Assembly: GCA_946811695.1 (NCBI GenBank) | Contig: OX328124.1 | Coordinates: 92,716,176 to 92,780,175, forward strand | Length of the DNA: 64,000 nucleotides | From: Gonocerus acuteangulatus | Taxonomy: Eukaryota; Arthropoda; Insecta; Hemiptera; Coreidae | Direction: 5' to 3' | Shown here: in pieces, positions 24,817 to 36,779 of the stretch | Numbering within the stretch: position 1 is the stretch's first letter | Layout of the letters: the number at the start of each line of letters is the position of its first letter | Notes under the pieces: generated by a model | Told to the model about the DNA's origin: nothing | The model's database searches: none | What the model saw: only the letters and a program-made list of their open reading frames with translations | Position numbers and translations under genes: made by a program

Positions 24817-25506
24817 GGCGCATCAACAAATCTTGGCTATTAGCGCCGACATCCAGGGTTCAGCCAGGAATTTTCTCAGCGAGCACTGAGATGAGAACAT
24901 TTCTGGCGCCGGTGGGGATCGAACCCACCATCTCCGCTTATGAATCTAGCGCGCTAGTCACTAGACCACGGGAGACCCCCTATTATTATTATGATACTAT
25001 TATTATTATTATGATTAATTGTATAGTACTTTTTTTATTACCAATACAGTATTTTTTACAAATAAATGACATACTTTTTCATCATACCTTAATGCAAATA
25101 CATAATATATTTTAACGTTGATAATAAAAATATTCATTTACAATCAATATATTCAGAAGTTGTATTCGCTATAAGCATGCTTTCGCTATTAAATAGTCAA
25201 AAACTATATTATGATTCCTGAAATTTTGTTAGTAGGTAGTATTCGTAATAAGATTGACGAAACAAATTGTCAGCTGCTAATATGTGGGTGGAAAAGTTGT
25301 CAGCTGGCGGTATAAAGCGGAGCGCGCGCCATACGCTCAGCGCTTATACCCTCCAGCTGACAAGTTTTCCACCAAGATATGAGCAGCTGACAATGTTTTT
25401 CTTTAATCTCACTACAAATACTAGTAACCACCAAAATTTCAGCAATCTTAAAATCTTTTCAGAATTTCGTATTTTTGCCAAGTTTAGACCCCCAGCTGAC
25501 AAGCAG
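22737..25506. mobile_element. Element with ~460-bp inverted ends rich in CAGCTGACAA
   Basis: The arms at 22737-23202 and 25043-25506 are inverted copies of high similarity; the outer end reads CTGCTTGTCAGCTGGGGGTC inward. Within the arms the motif CAGCTGACAA or its complement recurs about five times per end, and two more copies lie just outside the right arm at about 25522 and 25660. The 1.8 kb interior has no transposase-like frame. Two internal segments are duplicated (about 23735-23870 and 24345-24480; about 23560-23712 and 24715-25105). A SINE is inserted at 24776-24980. The left end abuts the LINE tail at 22736. Class unknown; subterminal motif repeats would suit transposase binding. Confidence 0.75.
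24776..24980 (-). mobile_element. tRNA-derived SINE, family B (full copy)
   Basis: On the minus strand the head reads GGTCTCCCGTGGTCTAGTGA (A-box-like), then GGTGGGTTCGATCCCCACC, a good B-box and T-arm hairpin. A body of ~80 bp follows, then the tail GGCGCTAATAGCC...GATGCGCCGT, and an A-tail of about 39 bases (T-run 24776-24814). The long homogeneous tail suggests a fairly recent insertion. Confidence 0.88.
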
Positions 25507-26583
25507 TCCACCGCTGGCCGGCCAGCTGACAAGTGCCAATGATTATTGTATAATGAAAGGTGTTTCTCCAAAATATTTCATGAATCTTAAAATCGTTTCA
25601 CATTTTCATATTTTTCCGAAGTTTGCAACGCCCCCGCAGCCAAACCCACCGCTACCTAGCCAGCTGACAAGTGGCACTGTTCTAGTTAAGACTTGTACAA
25701 TCAATAGTGAAAAAATGAAGAATCTTAAAAATCGTTGCATAAAATGTACACGGGCCGACGGACTATTAACTCAGTGTGTTTATCGTACAAAATACCAAAC
25801 ACAATAAATAAATAAATAAATAATATCCTTGTATTGGGCTATTTCAATTGATTTTGCTTGCTTGACATTATTCTATATAACAAAATAGCTTGAATTGTAG
25901 TAAATTGTATATAGTCATGGGCTTTCAAAAGTATTTAAAATGGAAAATAGGAACATCCTAGAGGGATAACTACATCCATGAAATATTTTTGTTTAATTTA
26001 ATAAAATGAATATTAATAACTGACAACCGTAAGGTAAAATTAATTAAAACTGAAATATATTTAACTTTTTTATAAGAATTAACTCCCCACGCTGAAATTT
26101 GAACCTAGTCTCCGCCATCATCGTACTAATTATTTATTTGATGTTTTATTAAGCAGGGCGCAAGCAAAATTAAAGTCCATAAAAAAGTAATAAGCTTTAT
26201 TTGTAAATGTACAACTAAAAAAGTAAATCGAAAAAAAAACTTAAATTACATAAAATGGGGGGAGGGGCGATATGAAATAAAGAGTAGATCTTCAAAATTT
26301 AAAACTGGATAAATTGGTAAATACTGTGGATATGCTTGTCGTATGTATTTTCGTATAAATGTCTACGGCATTACCAAAATGTTAAACCAGGATCTCTAAT
26401 ATAGACAAAGCTTTGAATAGACTACATAGTGTTTCATATTTACCTATAGCGAGAAACTGTTATGATAAAGCATATAGGTACCCATACTAGTATTTAAATT
26501 GTTTAAGTCACAGGAAGCTTTGCCCCGTCTGTAGCTTTATTTTCTCTGAAATTTACTCCATTAGATAAATTAACGATTTTGTC
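25507..26583. other. No gene; (AATA)n retroelement-like tail at 25803-25825
   Basis: The two outlying CAGCTGACAA motifs lie at the start of this segment. The block at about 25700-25825 ends in AATAAATAAATAAATAAAT, resembling the 3' tail of a non-LTR element without coding sequence. The rest is AT-rich and unassigned. Confidence 0.4.
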
Positions 26584-26700
26584 CAGGTAGCCTAATTGAC
26601 AAGGCACACGGCATGAAATGGGAGGCTCAAATCCGAGTCTGGCGAGGGCATTTTTCTGACAAATGTAAATATGACAATGTCACCATATGATATGTGAAAA
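26584..26700 (+). mobile_element. Probable tRNA-derived SINE, family D (head)
   Basis: GTAGCCTAATTGACAAGGC (A-box-like) is followed 35 bp later by GGCTCAAATCC (B-box-like), the spacing of a tRNA. No second copy is visible in the window and no 3' end can be set, so this is a head only. A decayed tRNA gene is the alternative. Confidence 0.5.
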
Positions 26701-26989
26701 TATTCTACTCAGTATAAGTGTAAAATAATTTAATTATATGCTCAAAATAAATAATTATACTCTCCACGAAAATGATGATTTTGAATAAAGAAAGTAATGT
26801 TTTGAGTTTATGATGAAACCGCGGAATAATGTTTTTCCTACTCACTGCTCTTGAAGTACGCTAATAGTAAAATAAATAAATTTAACTTTTTTGAGTGGGA
26901 AAGAACACTTGGATTATAAGAAAAATAATGAGAAAAGGTTTTTTTTCTTGCTCAAAAAGCTGAGTTTTCTTTGGTCAATGAAAGCTACT

Positions 26990-27780
26990 CCAATAGCAGT
27001 GAATTAAAAACGTCAGACCCGCAGGAACTGTTATTTTAGCGCGTTTCAGTTAAGTTCTTACACATAGAGTTATTTGGAAAGCTTAAAATGTATATTTTGT
27101 TAAAAATTAAAACACCTAATACACTGACATCGGAGCGGCGAACCGGAAGCTTGAAGACGAGTCTTGTACAGTAGACCAAAAGAACTTGACGACAAACTCC
27201 TGCAGGTTAGAAGAAAATCCTGTTCGTCGAATAGATAGCAGAAAAACGTGGATCGACACATTCAACAGTCCGGGATGACTAGATATATTGTTTTTTTTTT
27301 TGTTTATTTGTTTTTTCAAATGTACGCGTTTCAGGCGTAAAAATGTTATTGATGTCTCCATATTTTGTACAAATTAAAATACCATGGGTTTTGTAGATAT
27401 AATTAGGCCCTTCTAGAACCGAAGGAATAAAGCTTCTATAAAGAAAATCCGAATGAAAACCTGAATAGAATATACTCCATTCGTATAAAAGAATTCCCCA
27501 TTTTGATAACGAGCAAATCCTTCAAAGGCATACATACATCAAAGAAAGAGCAAATGAGAGTGAAAATTAATTCCTTCCACCTCGACCTGTTTACTAAATT
27601 TGTACTTCCTCGTTTTTAAAAATGTTCCGTTCCGTTTAATTCGGTTTGTTTCTTTCTACAGAGTACCTCAGAGGGCTTCCAATTAGTAGAAAATTACTGG
27701 CTTGGTAAGGACATAAAGAAAAAAGTCCGACTCGCAGGAACTGCGTCATCTTAGCGCGGTTCCATTCATATCCCTAGTGT
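26990..27780 (+). repeat. Two short R1-motif fragments
   Basis: The segments 26995-27065 and 27715-27775 share CGCAGGAACTG and TTTAGCGCG with each other and, inverted, with 16660-16712. The sequence between them is AT-rich. The open frame at 27116-27361 shows no recognisable domain. Confidence 0.5.
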
Positions 27781-28459
27781 TATTTTGTAGACTTAGAATA
27801 GAAACAGTTATTACTTTGTTTGGATCAATCCTAATGTAAACAAATATGAAAAAAAAAAAAACATGATTTTCGGTTAGGGATAAAACTATCCTAAGCAGAA
27901 ATTACTCTTTCTGCCGTCCCAAGTTTCGGTCTACGAAGACTCTTCTACGAATATATTTCTAATTTACTTAACTTGCAGTGCAAACATATCCATTTTACAT
28001 TTAAATGCAATTAAACAAAATAAAATTGTACATGAAAATGAGAAAGTAGTGTTATTTTTTATTGAACTACGGCCACATTCAACCACAAAATATAATTATA
28101 TTTCTAGTGTAGAATTTGGCTGCATGACTTCCTACAGGTAAAGGTAACTGTCAGCTGTCCTAGAATGCTTGATGAGAACAATGAATCTTGATTTATGAAG
28201 TGCAATAAAAGCCTACCTGAACCGGCCTACTACCTCGACCCGGACTGACTCTACACAGAGAATATTTACGTTTTCAGTTCTGTTACAAAGAATTTGTATT
28301 TATTCCCCTGTTTTATTGAGAAATACATACTCCTCCTAGAAGCAATAACAAAATAACAAGAAATAAAAACAGACAAAAAGAACCGTATAAATAAACGAAA
28401 TCGATTATCGTTTATCAAACTTCTAAGTTATATGTACTTATTTCTCCGTTTGACATCGC
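27781..28459. other. No recognisable gene
   Basis: AT-rich sequence without supported features. Confidence 0.45.
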
Positions 28460-29425
<966 letters not shown>

Positions 29426-29429
29426 TAAA

Positions 29430-30850
29430 TAAATAAGTGTATTATTTTCTTTGAGAAGGAAGTTTTTGAATCTTGATGTTGTTATGGGTGTGTCCAATTG
29501 TGATTCTACTTTGGTGTTTAATCTGTGACTAGAAGGTCTTTCGGCGATTTTCTGTTTTAAGAGTGCTAGTCATAATCAGTTGTTAACTTTGTCATTTTAA
29601 TATTACTTTATGATTTGATGTTTATCTGGTTTCATAAAATCTTGGTAATCAACGTCAAATGGTTAAATTGTGAAGTCTTGAGTTACTAATTTTGCTTGTT
29701 CGTCTAAAGTCGTGCTAAATCCCAGCTCTTCATTTCCTTGCAGCCTGTCTATTATTTTAGGTATGCCCGAAAGTTGTGTTTTGTAGAGTTTGATATACAT
29801 GTCTTATGAGAGTATTTTAGTTTATAGACTTTTTATGAAATGGATGAAAAATGAAGTTGACACTTTTTATTGATCCTTTTACAATAAATATTAGAATATA
29901 TTGAAATACAAGCGTCAGAAGAAATGTATGAAAAAAAAAATCTGAACAGTAGATAATAAAATGAATGAACAGAGTAACCAACAAAAATGATCGTCATTTA
30001 CGAAATTCATATATACCTTGGAACTTTAATTAATTCTACAGTTTTGTTTAAACGTTTTAAATCAACAATCGTGTATTAATATACTTTCATATTTGGCAAT
30101 AACTAGAGGGAGAGCTGAACGATGAAGATTTGTGTGTAATGCAAATATATTCTGTGAATAATGAAATGTGTTCATTTTCCGGCCTCAGTAAATATTTCTG
30201 CCCTTTTTATTTGTTCGTCTTGATTAAATGACTCGTGAAATGGAAAAGTCAGCCCCGTTTATATATTATATTGTGAATTTGATCATTCAATAGTAAAGGA
30301 GGTTGAATTTCCTTATTGGACTTCAGGAAATTGATTTCCTTTAACCTTTTTGGACTCTTAAAATAACCTTTTTAGGAAAAACCGAGCTGAGTGGTAATTT
30401 TCTTCGTACTAAGGCTTATCAACCGTTGTCAATTAACAAACGTTTCTTAGTCTGTGATAGACCACTTCATCATTATGTGAATAAAGAACAGAACATCTTG
30501 TATCTACTTAATACAGAATTATTCTTAAACATATTCTTCCCGACTATACACTCTGAAAACGTCCTAAATTACCGTACACATCTAACAGAAATATTTTTTA
30601 ATGGCAGCAAGAACATAGATGGACTTATTAATATTTTAAAGAGAAAAAATAAGTAAGTTATGCCGTTAAAACATCCATAAAATTATGGCGTATTTTGGCA
30701 TCATTATTTATTTAATTATGCAACATAATACAATAGGCGTATTGATTCTAACATATTATTGTTTCTACGCAGGTTAAAATATTATATTTATTATTATTGA
30801 GGCTAAATAATACATATTTAACCTCAATAATTTAACTACAGGAAACCAAA
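29430..30850. other. No recognisable gene; hairpin at 30797-30835
   Basis: AT-rich. An imperfect hairpin of about 14-bp arms (TATTGAGGCTAAAT and its near complement) lies at 30797-30835. The open frame at 30426-30656 has no recognisable domain. Confidence 0.4.
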
Positions 30851-30851
30851 A

Positions 30852-31367
30852 TTCATGTAACTTGTATGGATACCTGGACATGAAGACATATCAAAAAGTG
30901 TTAAGGCAGATAAGGAAGCTAAATTAGCAACAATCACAGCTGAGACATTCATCTGAAGACGTTATTGATATGACGAGGGAGGACGTACATAATGTTATAA
31001 AACAATACATAATGAACAAGTGGCAAACTGACTGGACACACACAAGACAACAAGTTACGGGAGATTGAGCCGACAATAGGAGCCTGGAGTTCAAGTATTC
31101 GGAATGTAAGGCGAGAAGAAGTCGTGCCCACTAGACTACGTATTGGACATTCACACTTCACTCATACATATTTAATGACATAACAAACTTTAGGCTGTGC
31201 AACGTTCCACTAACAATTGTATTTACAATTTCGTTTTATTTAGTAGGTTTAAACCTACTTATAGACCGTAGAGAAACAGATAACATTCACTTGCTAAATG
31301 ATTCACACGAATTGCTTACAAAGGACATTAAACACATCGAAAATACACTAAAATATCTGAATGTGTG
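30852..31367 (+). pseudogene. I-group LINE RNase H tail, decayed
   Basis: Starts at VWIPGHEDISKSVKADKEAK (the final RNase H motif), then has a stop. It continues through VRREEVVPTRLRIGHSHFTH and ends with a plausible natural terminus HELLTKDIKHIENTLKYLNV before a stop at 31365-31367. The zinc knuckle between these blocks is largely lost. Several frame changes and stops show that it is dead. A (TA)n tract follows at once. Confidence 0.8.
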
Positions 31368-31368
31368 A

Positions 31369-31416
<48 letters not shown>
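31368..31416. repeat. (TA)n microsatellite between LINE tail and mariner
   Basis: About 48 bp of pure TA lying exactly at the junction of the LINE end and the mariner fragment. Confidence 0.95.
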
Positions 31417-31417
<1 letters not shown>

Positions 31418-31419
<2 letters not shown>

Positions 31420-31632
31420 ATCGAAGTGGAAATTTTAGCCTTGACAACGAGGAGCGAGGAAGGCCAGAAACCAAGCTTGACAATGACCACCTGAGAGTAA
31501 GGGTTAAAGCTTGTCCCTCAAAAAGCACTAGGGAATATGCCAAAGAACTCGGAGTAGGAGCCACGACAGTTTCAAGACAGTTGAAGGAAATCGGCAAGTC
31601 AAAAAATGACAATTCATACGGTACAGCCACAT
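31418..31632 (+). pseudogene. mariner transposase fragment (left arm)
   Basis: Encodes RSGNFSLDNEERGRPETKLD, the linker between the two helix-turn-helix motifs of mariner-family transposases, then REYAKELGVGATTVSRQLKEIG, the second helix-turn-helix. The N-terminal and catalytic DD(34)D regions are absent. It is truncated on the left by (TA)n. Positions 31421-31570 are the inverted counterpart of 35091-35240, both exactly 150 bp and about 97% identical by eye. Confidence 0.9.
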
Positions 31633-31755
31633 ATATATATATGTATATATATATTTTTTTTTTTTTTTTTTTTTATTGATGTTTTCCGGTAGTGGGGTTG
31701 CTTAATTCCAGAGGGTGAAACAAAATTCAGTCTTCCCACAAATTTTCTTTATTTT

Positions 31756-31795
31756 GCACTAGGCCTTTCAACACAAATGTGCCATCATCAGGTGC
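31756..31795 (-). ncRNA. Hammerhead ribozyme motif, PLE-1 left copy
   Basis: On the minus strand: stem I GCAC, core CTGATGA, one unpaired base, stem II hairpin GGCAC-ATTT-GTGTT, then GAA, the palindrome AGGCCT acting as stem III, the cleavage base A, and the stem I partner GTGC. All conserved core positions are present. Stem III is self-complementary, so it can form between two molecules. PLE terminal regions are known to carry minimal hammerheads of this dimer-dependent kind. Activity is inferred, not shown. Confidence 0.82.
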
Positions 31796-32512
31796 TAACA
31801 ACAAATAAAAACATGCATTAATATTGTTTGACTCCTTAATAACAATTAATATTGTTTGACTGTTGTTGGACAGTAATTAGTCTAATTATTCTAATTAATA
31901 GTTAGACTATATAAAGCATAGATTAGAACATAATGTTATAATTAATAGTTAGAATATATGAAGCAAACGTTAATAGTAAAAATTGGAACATAATATTATA
32001 GATTACAGTTTTTTAGTAAATAATTACAAATTCATAAACTAAGGTGTCAGATGAAGTTTTTAAAATAATGTAACTTTATATTGTATTATTACTATAGCTA
32101 TAATACCATATATGTGCATATATATCCACATATACACAAACACATATATATATACACATATATATATGCATATACACACATACATACACAAACACACAAG
32201 GATACATATACATTTATATACATACGACTACACACTCACAGACACACACATACTCACATATACATACACACATCCATATACACAAAATATATTTGCTAAC
32301 TATATAATATATGTATAATTACAATTGTGAACTTATATCTACCTCCGTGCAGTGATAGTTGTTACCAGGGCTGTGTTCGGGCTAGGACTGGTGAGGGTGG
32401 GACTAGTCATAAACGACGGGAGAGGTTCACTTGACAAAAAGGGGCACACTACTTCCCGTTGGATGTTTAAATTATCCTTCTTGCTGGTTTCCAATTTAAT
32501 AAAAATGTTTTC

Positions 32513-33088
32513 TTATATTTTTACTTTTTTGTAGTCGTGTTCTCTGGCTAGTAGGGTCATCGTATGAGGGGCCTTAAGGTGGTTCTCCTTTATAAGGTGT
32601 TCATAGAAAACGGACTCCCCTTTTCGTAAATGCTCTTTGCACCGTACCCTTAGCTTCCGAGAAGTCCTTCCCACATAATATGCGCCACACTCTCCACAGC
32701 ATATTTTATAAACCCCTGAGCGGTCTCTTAAGTCTACAGGGTCCTTTACACTAACAATGTAATTTTTTAGGTTATCATTGCTCTTGAAAGCCACACGCAA
32801 ACCAGTTTTCTTTAAAATATTAGCTATTTTTTCCGACAATGCTCCAAGGTACGGTATGGAGCACCACCTATCAATACTATGATTAATTAATTTGTTATCT
32901 AACTGGGCTTTGAGTTTATTTGTTTTTTTCCGTGTTATAATTTTATCGACCTCCCTGGTTGTGTAGCCATTTGTCACTGCTATGTGATAAATTTCTTGCA
33001 ATTCCTTATCGTAATTATTTTGCGGTAACGGGATATTTAAAAGTCTATTTATGTAGCTATGAATAGCTGACAATTTTTGTGAGTAATG
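32513..33088 (-). pseudogene. PLE-1 left copy: RT end and GIY-YIG endonuclease
   Basis: The frame covers HYSQKLSAIHSYINRLLNIP (after the RT palm), then SGVYKICCGECGAYYVGRTS and LRVRCKEHLRKG. These form the GIY-YIG nuclease core with the two tyrosines and the conserved arginine. This nuclease is thought to cut the target for priming in PLEs. The frame ends early: at 32513 a TAA replaces the TTA codon present in the right copy, removing about 60 carboxy-terminal residues. The catalytic RT region is absent through truncation. Confidence 0.9.
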
Positions 33089-34405
33089 GTATGCATCCCT
33101 CACGACGCAAAACTCGTTTCCTTTGACGTTGTAAATCTATTTGGAAGTGTTTCGCCCGCTCATGTCTTAAGCCTTATGGAACGCCTCCTAGTCAATAACA
33201 AATGTAACCCCTTGCAATCCGAAGAAATGATGAATTTATTACAAATCTGCCTAAAACAAAATTACTTCGTCTTCCAAGGCAATTATTTCAGCCAAAAAGA
33301 TTCTCTACCCATGGGATCACCGCTGAGCCCACTTGCAGCTGAGATTTACATGGATTGGTTAGAGAATTATAAAATCATGTCCACAGTAAACCCATTCCGG
33401 GATAAGATCTTTTATTACGTCAGATATGTTGATGACATATTGATTTTGTTCACAGGTTCGGATGAGGAACTAAATCAATTGTTACAATATATTAACAGTC
33501 TGATTCCACGGATTAAGTTTACTATGGAGGTTGAAAAAGAGAATTGCTTAAACTATTTAGATCTAACCATCACTAGGGATGGGAATAAACATACATTTGG
33601 GATATATCGAAAACCGTCATCCACAGATATAGTCATTCCTAATTCTTCGTTCCACCATTACTCACACAAATTGTCAGCTATTCATAGCTACATAAATAGA
33701 CTTTTAAATATCCCGTTACCGCAAAATAATTACGATAAGGAATTGCAAGAAATTTATCACATAGCAGTGACAAATGGCTATACAACCAGGGAGGTCGATA
33801 AAATTATAACACGGAAAAAAACAAATAAACTCAAAGCCCAGTTAGATAACAAATTAATTAATCATAGTATTGATAGGTGGTGCTCCATACCGTACCTTGG
33901 AGCATAGTCGGAAAAAATAGCTAATATTTTAAAGAAAACTGGTTTGCGTGTGGCTTTCAAGAGCAATGATAACCTAAAAAATTACATTGTTAGTGTAAAG
34001 GACCCTGTAGACTTAAGAGACCGCTCAGGGGTTTATAAAATATGCTGTGGAGAGTGTGGCGCATCTTATGTGGGAAGGACTTCTCGGAAGCTAAGGGTAC
34101 GGTGCAAAGAGCATTTACGAAAAGGGGAGTCCGTTTTCTATGAACACCTTATAAAGGAGAACCACCTTAAGGCCCCTCATACGATGACCCTACTAGCCAG
34201 AGAACACGACTACAAAAAAGTAAAAATATTAGAAAACATTTTTATTAAATTGGAAACCAGCAAGAAGGATAATTTAAACATCCAACGGGAAGTAGTGTGC
34301 CCCTTTTTGTCAAGTGAACCTCTCCCGTCGTTTATGACTAGTCCCACCCTCACCAGTCCTAGCCCGAACACAGCCCTGGTAACAACTATCACTGCACGGA
34401 GGTAG
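33086..34405 (+). pseudogene. PLE-1 right copy: reverse transcriptase and GIY-YIG endonuclease
   Basis: Begins at DAKLVSFDVVNLF (motif A, catalytic Asp). It continues through QKDSLPMGSPLSPLAAEIYM (motif B) and YYVRYVDDILILF (motif C, YVDD), then NYLDLTITRDGNKHTFGIYR. A TAG stop at 33905-33907 interrupts it; the left copy has TTG (Leu) there. The frame then continues through SGVYKICCGECGASYVGRTS and RCKEHLRKG (GIY-YIG) to a stop at 34403-34405. It cannot give full-length protein because of the stop and the missing RT amino terminus. The PLE-type RT groups with telomerase-like enzymes. Confidence 0.93.
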
Positions 34406-35034
34406 ATATAAGTTCACAATTGTAATTATACATATATTATATAGTTAGCAAATATATTTTGTGTATATGGATGTGTGTATGTATATGTGAGTATGTGTGT
34501 GTCTGTGAGTGTGTAGTCGTATGTATATAAATGTATATGTATCCTTGTGTGTTTGTGTATGTATGTGTGTATATGCATATATATATGTGTATATATATAT
34601 GTGTTTGTGTATATGTGGATATATATGCACATATATGGTATTATAGCTATAGTAATAATACAATATAAAGTTACATTATTTTAAAAACTTCATCTGACAC
34701 CTTAGTTTATGAATTTGTAATTATTTACTAAAAAACTGTAATCTATAATATTATGTTCCAATTTTTACTATTAACGTTTGCTTCATATATTCTAACTATT
34801 AATTATAACATTATGTTCTAATCTATGCTTTATATAGTCTAACTATTAATTAGAATAATTAGACTAATTACTGTCCAACAACAGTCAAACAATATTAATT
34901 GTTATTAAGGAGTCAAACAATATTAATGCATGTTTTTATTTGTTGTTAGCACCTGATGATGGCACATTTGTGTTGAAAGGCCTAGTGCAAAATAAAGAAA
35001 ATTTGTGGGAAGACTGAATTTTGTTTCACCCTCT

Positions 35035-35036
<2 letters not shown>
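33089..35036 (+). mobile_element. Penelope-like element 1, right copy
   Basis: A 1948-bp PLE in plus orientation, 5'-truncated inside reverse transcriptase just upstream of motif A. It ends at CACCCTCTGG (35036), the same 3' end as the left copy. It includes most of the RT palm, the GIY-YIG nuclease, a 3' untranslated region with TG/TA-rich block and a hammerhead motif. A (TA)n tract follows the 3' end directly. Confidence 0.93.
34949..34988 (+). ncRNA. Hammerhead ribozyme motif, PLE-1 right copy
   Basis: Same architecture as 31756-31795 in plus orientation: GCAC (34949-34952), CTGATGA (34953-34959), stem II hairpin 34961-34974, GAA, palindromic AGGCCT (34978-34983), cleavage base A34984, and GTGC (34985-34988) closing stem I with four base pairs. 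It lies about 50 bp inside the PLE 3' end. Confidence 0.85.

Positions 35037-35037
<1 letters not shown>

Positions 35038-35090
<53 letters not shown>
35038..35090. repeat. (TA)n between PLE-1 right copy and mariner
   Basis: About 53 bp of pure TA joining the PLE 3' end to the mariner fragment. Confidence 0.95.
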
Positions 35091-35091
<1 letters not shown>

Positions 35092-35310
35092 CTGTCCTGG
35101 CTCCTACTCCGAGTTCTTTGGCATATTCCCTAGTGCTTTTTGAGGGAAAAGCTTTAACCCTTTCTTTCAGGTGGTCATTGTCAAGCTTGGTTTCTGGCCT
35201 TCCTCGCTCCTCGTTGTCAAGGCCAAAATTTCCACTTCGAAACCTGGAAAACCACCGGTAAACAGTTTGTTCATTCACCGTTCCCTCCCCGAACGCCGCA
35301 CAGTGCGGCG
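35091..35310 (-). pseudogene. mariner transposase fragment (right arm)
   Basis: On the minus strand it encodes AFGEGTVNEQTVYRWFSRFR (first helix-turn-helix), SGNFGLDNEERGRPETKLDN, and REYAKELGVGARTV (start of the second). It reaches further towards the amino terminus than the left fragment but stops earlier at the other side, where (TA)n replaces it. The sequence upstream of the AFGEG block no longer reads as mariner. No catalytic domain. Confidence 0.9.
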
Positions 35311-36544
35311 TTCTAATGGAGTAAGTGGACAAAAGTCGTTCTTGACGGATATTTAAAGAGTAAACTAATTTGATCATTAAAGAACACATGTATTTTAAGG
35401 GCCTTGGATAAAAACTAAGTTTGTTTTCAATTAAAACTATATTTACAAAAATGTGTTTGAAGTGGTTTATCGACCATCCAAATTTAATCAAAGAAAAAAT
35501 AAATTATTATGCAAAAAAAATAGAAATTATTATACAAAAATGTACAAAGAATTAAAATCAATTATTTGCTGCCTGAAAAACTATCTTCGGATGGCGATAT
35601 GTTGTCTAGTTCAACTTGGAGAGGGCTTAAATTCGTGTTTAAATTAAGCTTTAAATTTGAATGGTTTATTTTCTTGTTTAAAGAAATTATAGGATCCGAA
35701 GATATTAAAAGACGATTTAAAAGGTCAGCATCGGAATTGATCCTATTGTTTCCAAAAAATATCAACATTTTTTGGGTTTACGTTTTCTATAAGAGAAAAG
35801 TAAACACAGAATCATTCAAAGCAGTTTAAAACAAGAAACATTAGTATATACATGAAGTCCAACTGTTATTAAAGCAAAATTATTCAGAAACTCAGGATGT
35901 TTTGAATCGATATTGAAAAAAGTGTATCTGAAGTTATTTTAAAAATGTTATGTTAAATAAACATGTAATGTTAAAAACATTTACGAAAAATGTTAAAAAA
36001 AAAGACAATCGACATTTTCTTGCCTTCTTCGATGCCTTCCATACTAAAAATTCGAAAAGACTTTTCTATGGAAATTGTTTCGTTTAGAAAGGTAAGCGAA
36101 CTACCACTTGTTCAAACATGGTTTGAACATGGTTTGTGTTAATAATATTTGAATAAAAGCTCCCATTCCATGTCACTAAGGTCAATCTAAAAGGATTAGT
36201 AAAGCGAAACAAGTTGGAAAAAATAGTTGCATTTTCGACTTTTGTCTACAGGCTGCCGCACTGTGCGCCGTGTTAATGTTCATACACGCATCAGCTGCGC
36301 TATGACTGAGCCTAAATTCATAACGAAAAATAATACGGATTTCCGTTGAAGTCATAATTTAAGTTTTATTTTTTTCTGAGAGAATCGTTCTCACAACACA
36401 GTACGCAAGTTACTGATTAAATAATAGGAATAAAAGAGCTTTAATTCTATATGAATTACAATGATGTTTGTAAATAATGAAATAAAAAAAGGAAAGGATT
36501 AAATCGCAAAGTAAACAAAACTGGCATTTCATACGGTACAACCT
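35311..36544. other. No recognisable gene
   Basis: AT-rich. The block at 36250-36280 (GCCGCACTGTGCGCCGT) resembles the mariner sequence around 35290 and may be a tiny remnant. The block at 36520-36540 (TTCATACGGTACA) recurs at 31612-31624 beside another (TA)n. An open frame on either strand at 35560-35830 has no recognisable domain. Confidence 0.4.
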
Positions 36545-36550
36545 GATATA

Positions 36551-36607
<57 letters not shown>
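36545..36607. repeat. (TA)n microsatellite
   Basis: About 60 bp of TA with one TG interruption near each end. Confidence 0.95.
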
Positions 36608-36610
<3 letters not shown>

Positions 36611-36663
36611 ATTTTTTTTTTAATTTTTAATGTTTAATTAGTTATTACCAAACTTTATTTGTT

Positions 36664-36718
36664 ATTATTATTATTAAATTTTAACATCCATTTATTATTA
36701 ACTACGAATTTTAGGATG
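36664..36718 (-). mobile_element. SINE family C tail (minus)
   Basis: Reverse complement of the 3' tail CCCAAAATTCGTAGTTAATA-ATAATGGACGT found at 37015-37060 and 52318-52375. Confidence 0.65.
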
Positions 36719-36779
36719 GAAATTTATTTGTTTATCTTAATATATATTTTTTTAAATTTTCCGTTAAGGTTAACTTATG

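Larger units (their letters stand above)
31708..33088 (-). mobile_element. Penelope-like element 1, left copy
   Basis: A 1381-bp, 5'-truncated PLE in minus orientation. Its whole length is an inverted copy of 33654-35036 with only a few differences. It holds the end of reverse transcriptase, the GIY-YIG endonuclease, a 3' untranslated region with a TA/CA-rich block (32090-32300), and a hammerhead motif (31756-31795). It meets the right copy head to head at 33088/33089. Outward, beyond the 3' end at 31708, lie about 60 bp with a T-run and then the mariner fragment. Confidence 0.92.

Noticed and set aside
25267..25542. 91-codon frame, nearly identical to the minus-strand frame at 22683-22976
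   Set aside because: The identity comes from the inverted arms of a transposon. No domain is present and the frame includes motif repeats.
32081..32318. Open frames rich in His, Tyr, Ile and Thr, mirrored at 34426-34663
   Set aside because: CA/TA-rich 3' untranslated sequence of the PLE copies.
32352..32534. 60-codon open frame repeated at 34210-34392
   Set aside because: Antisense to the carboxy end of the PLE-1 frame in both arms.
35562..35829. Possible exon on either strand
   Set aside because: Open on both strands but without domain, clear splice sites or related sequence in the window; not enough to call.
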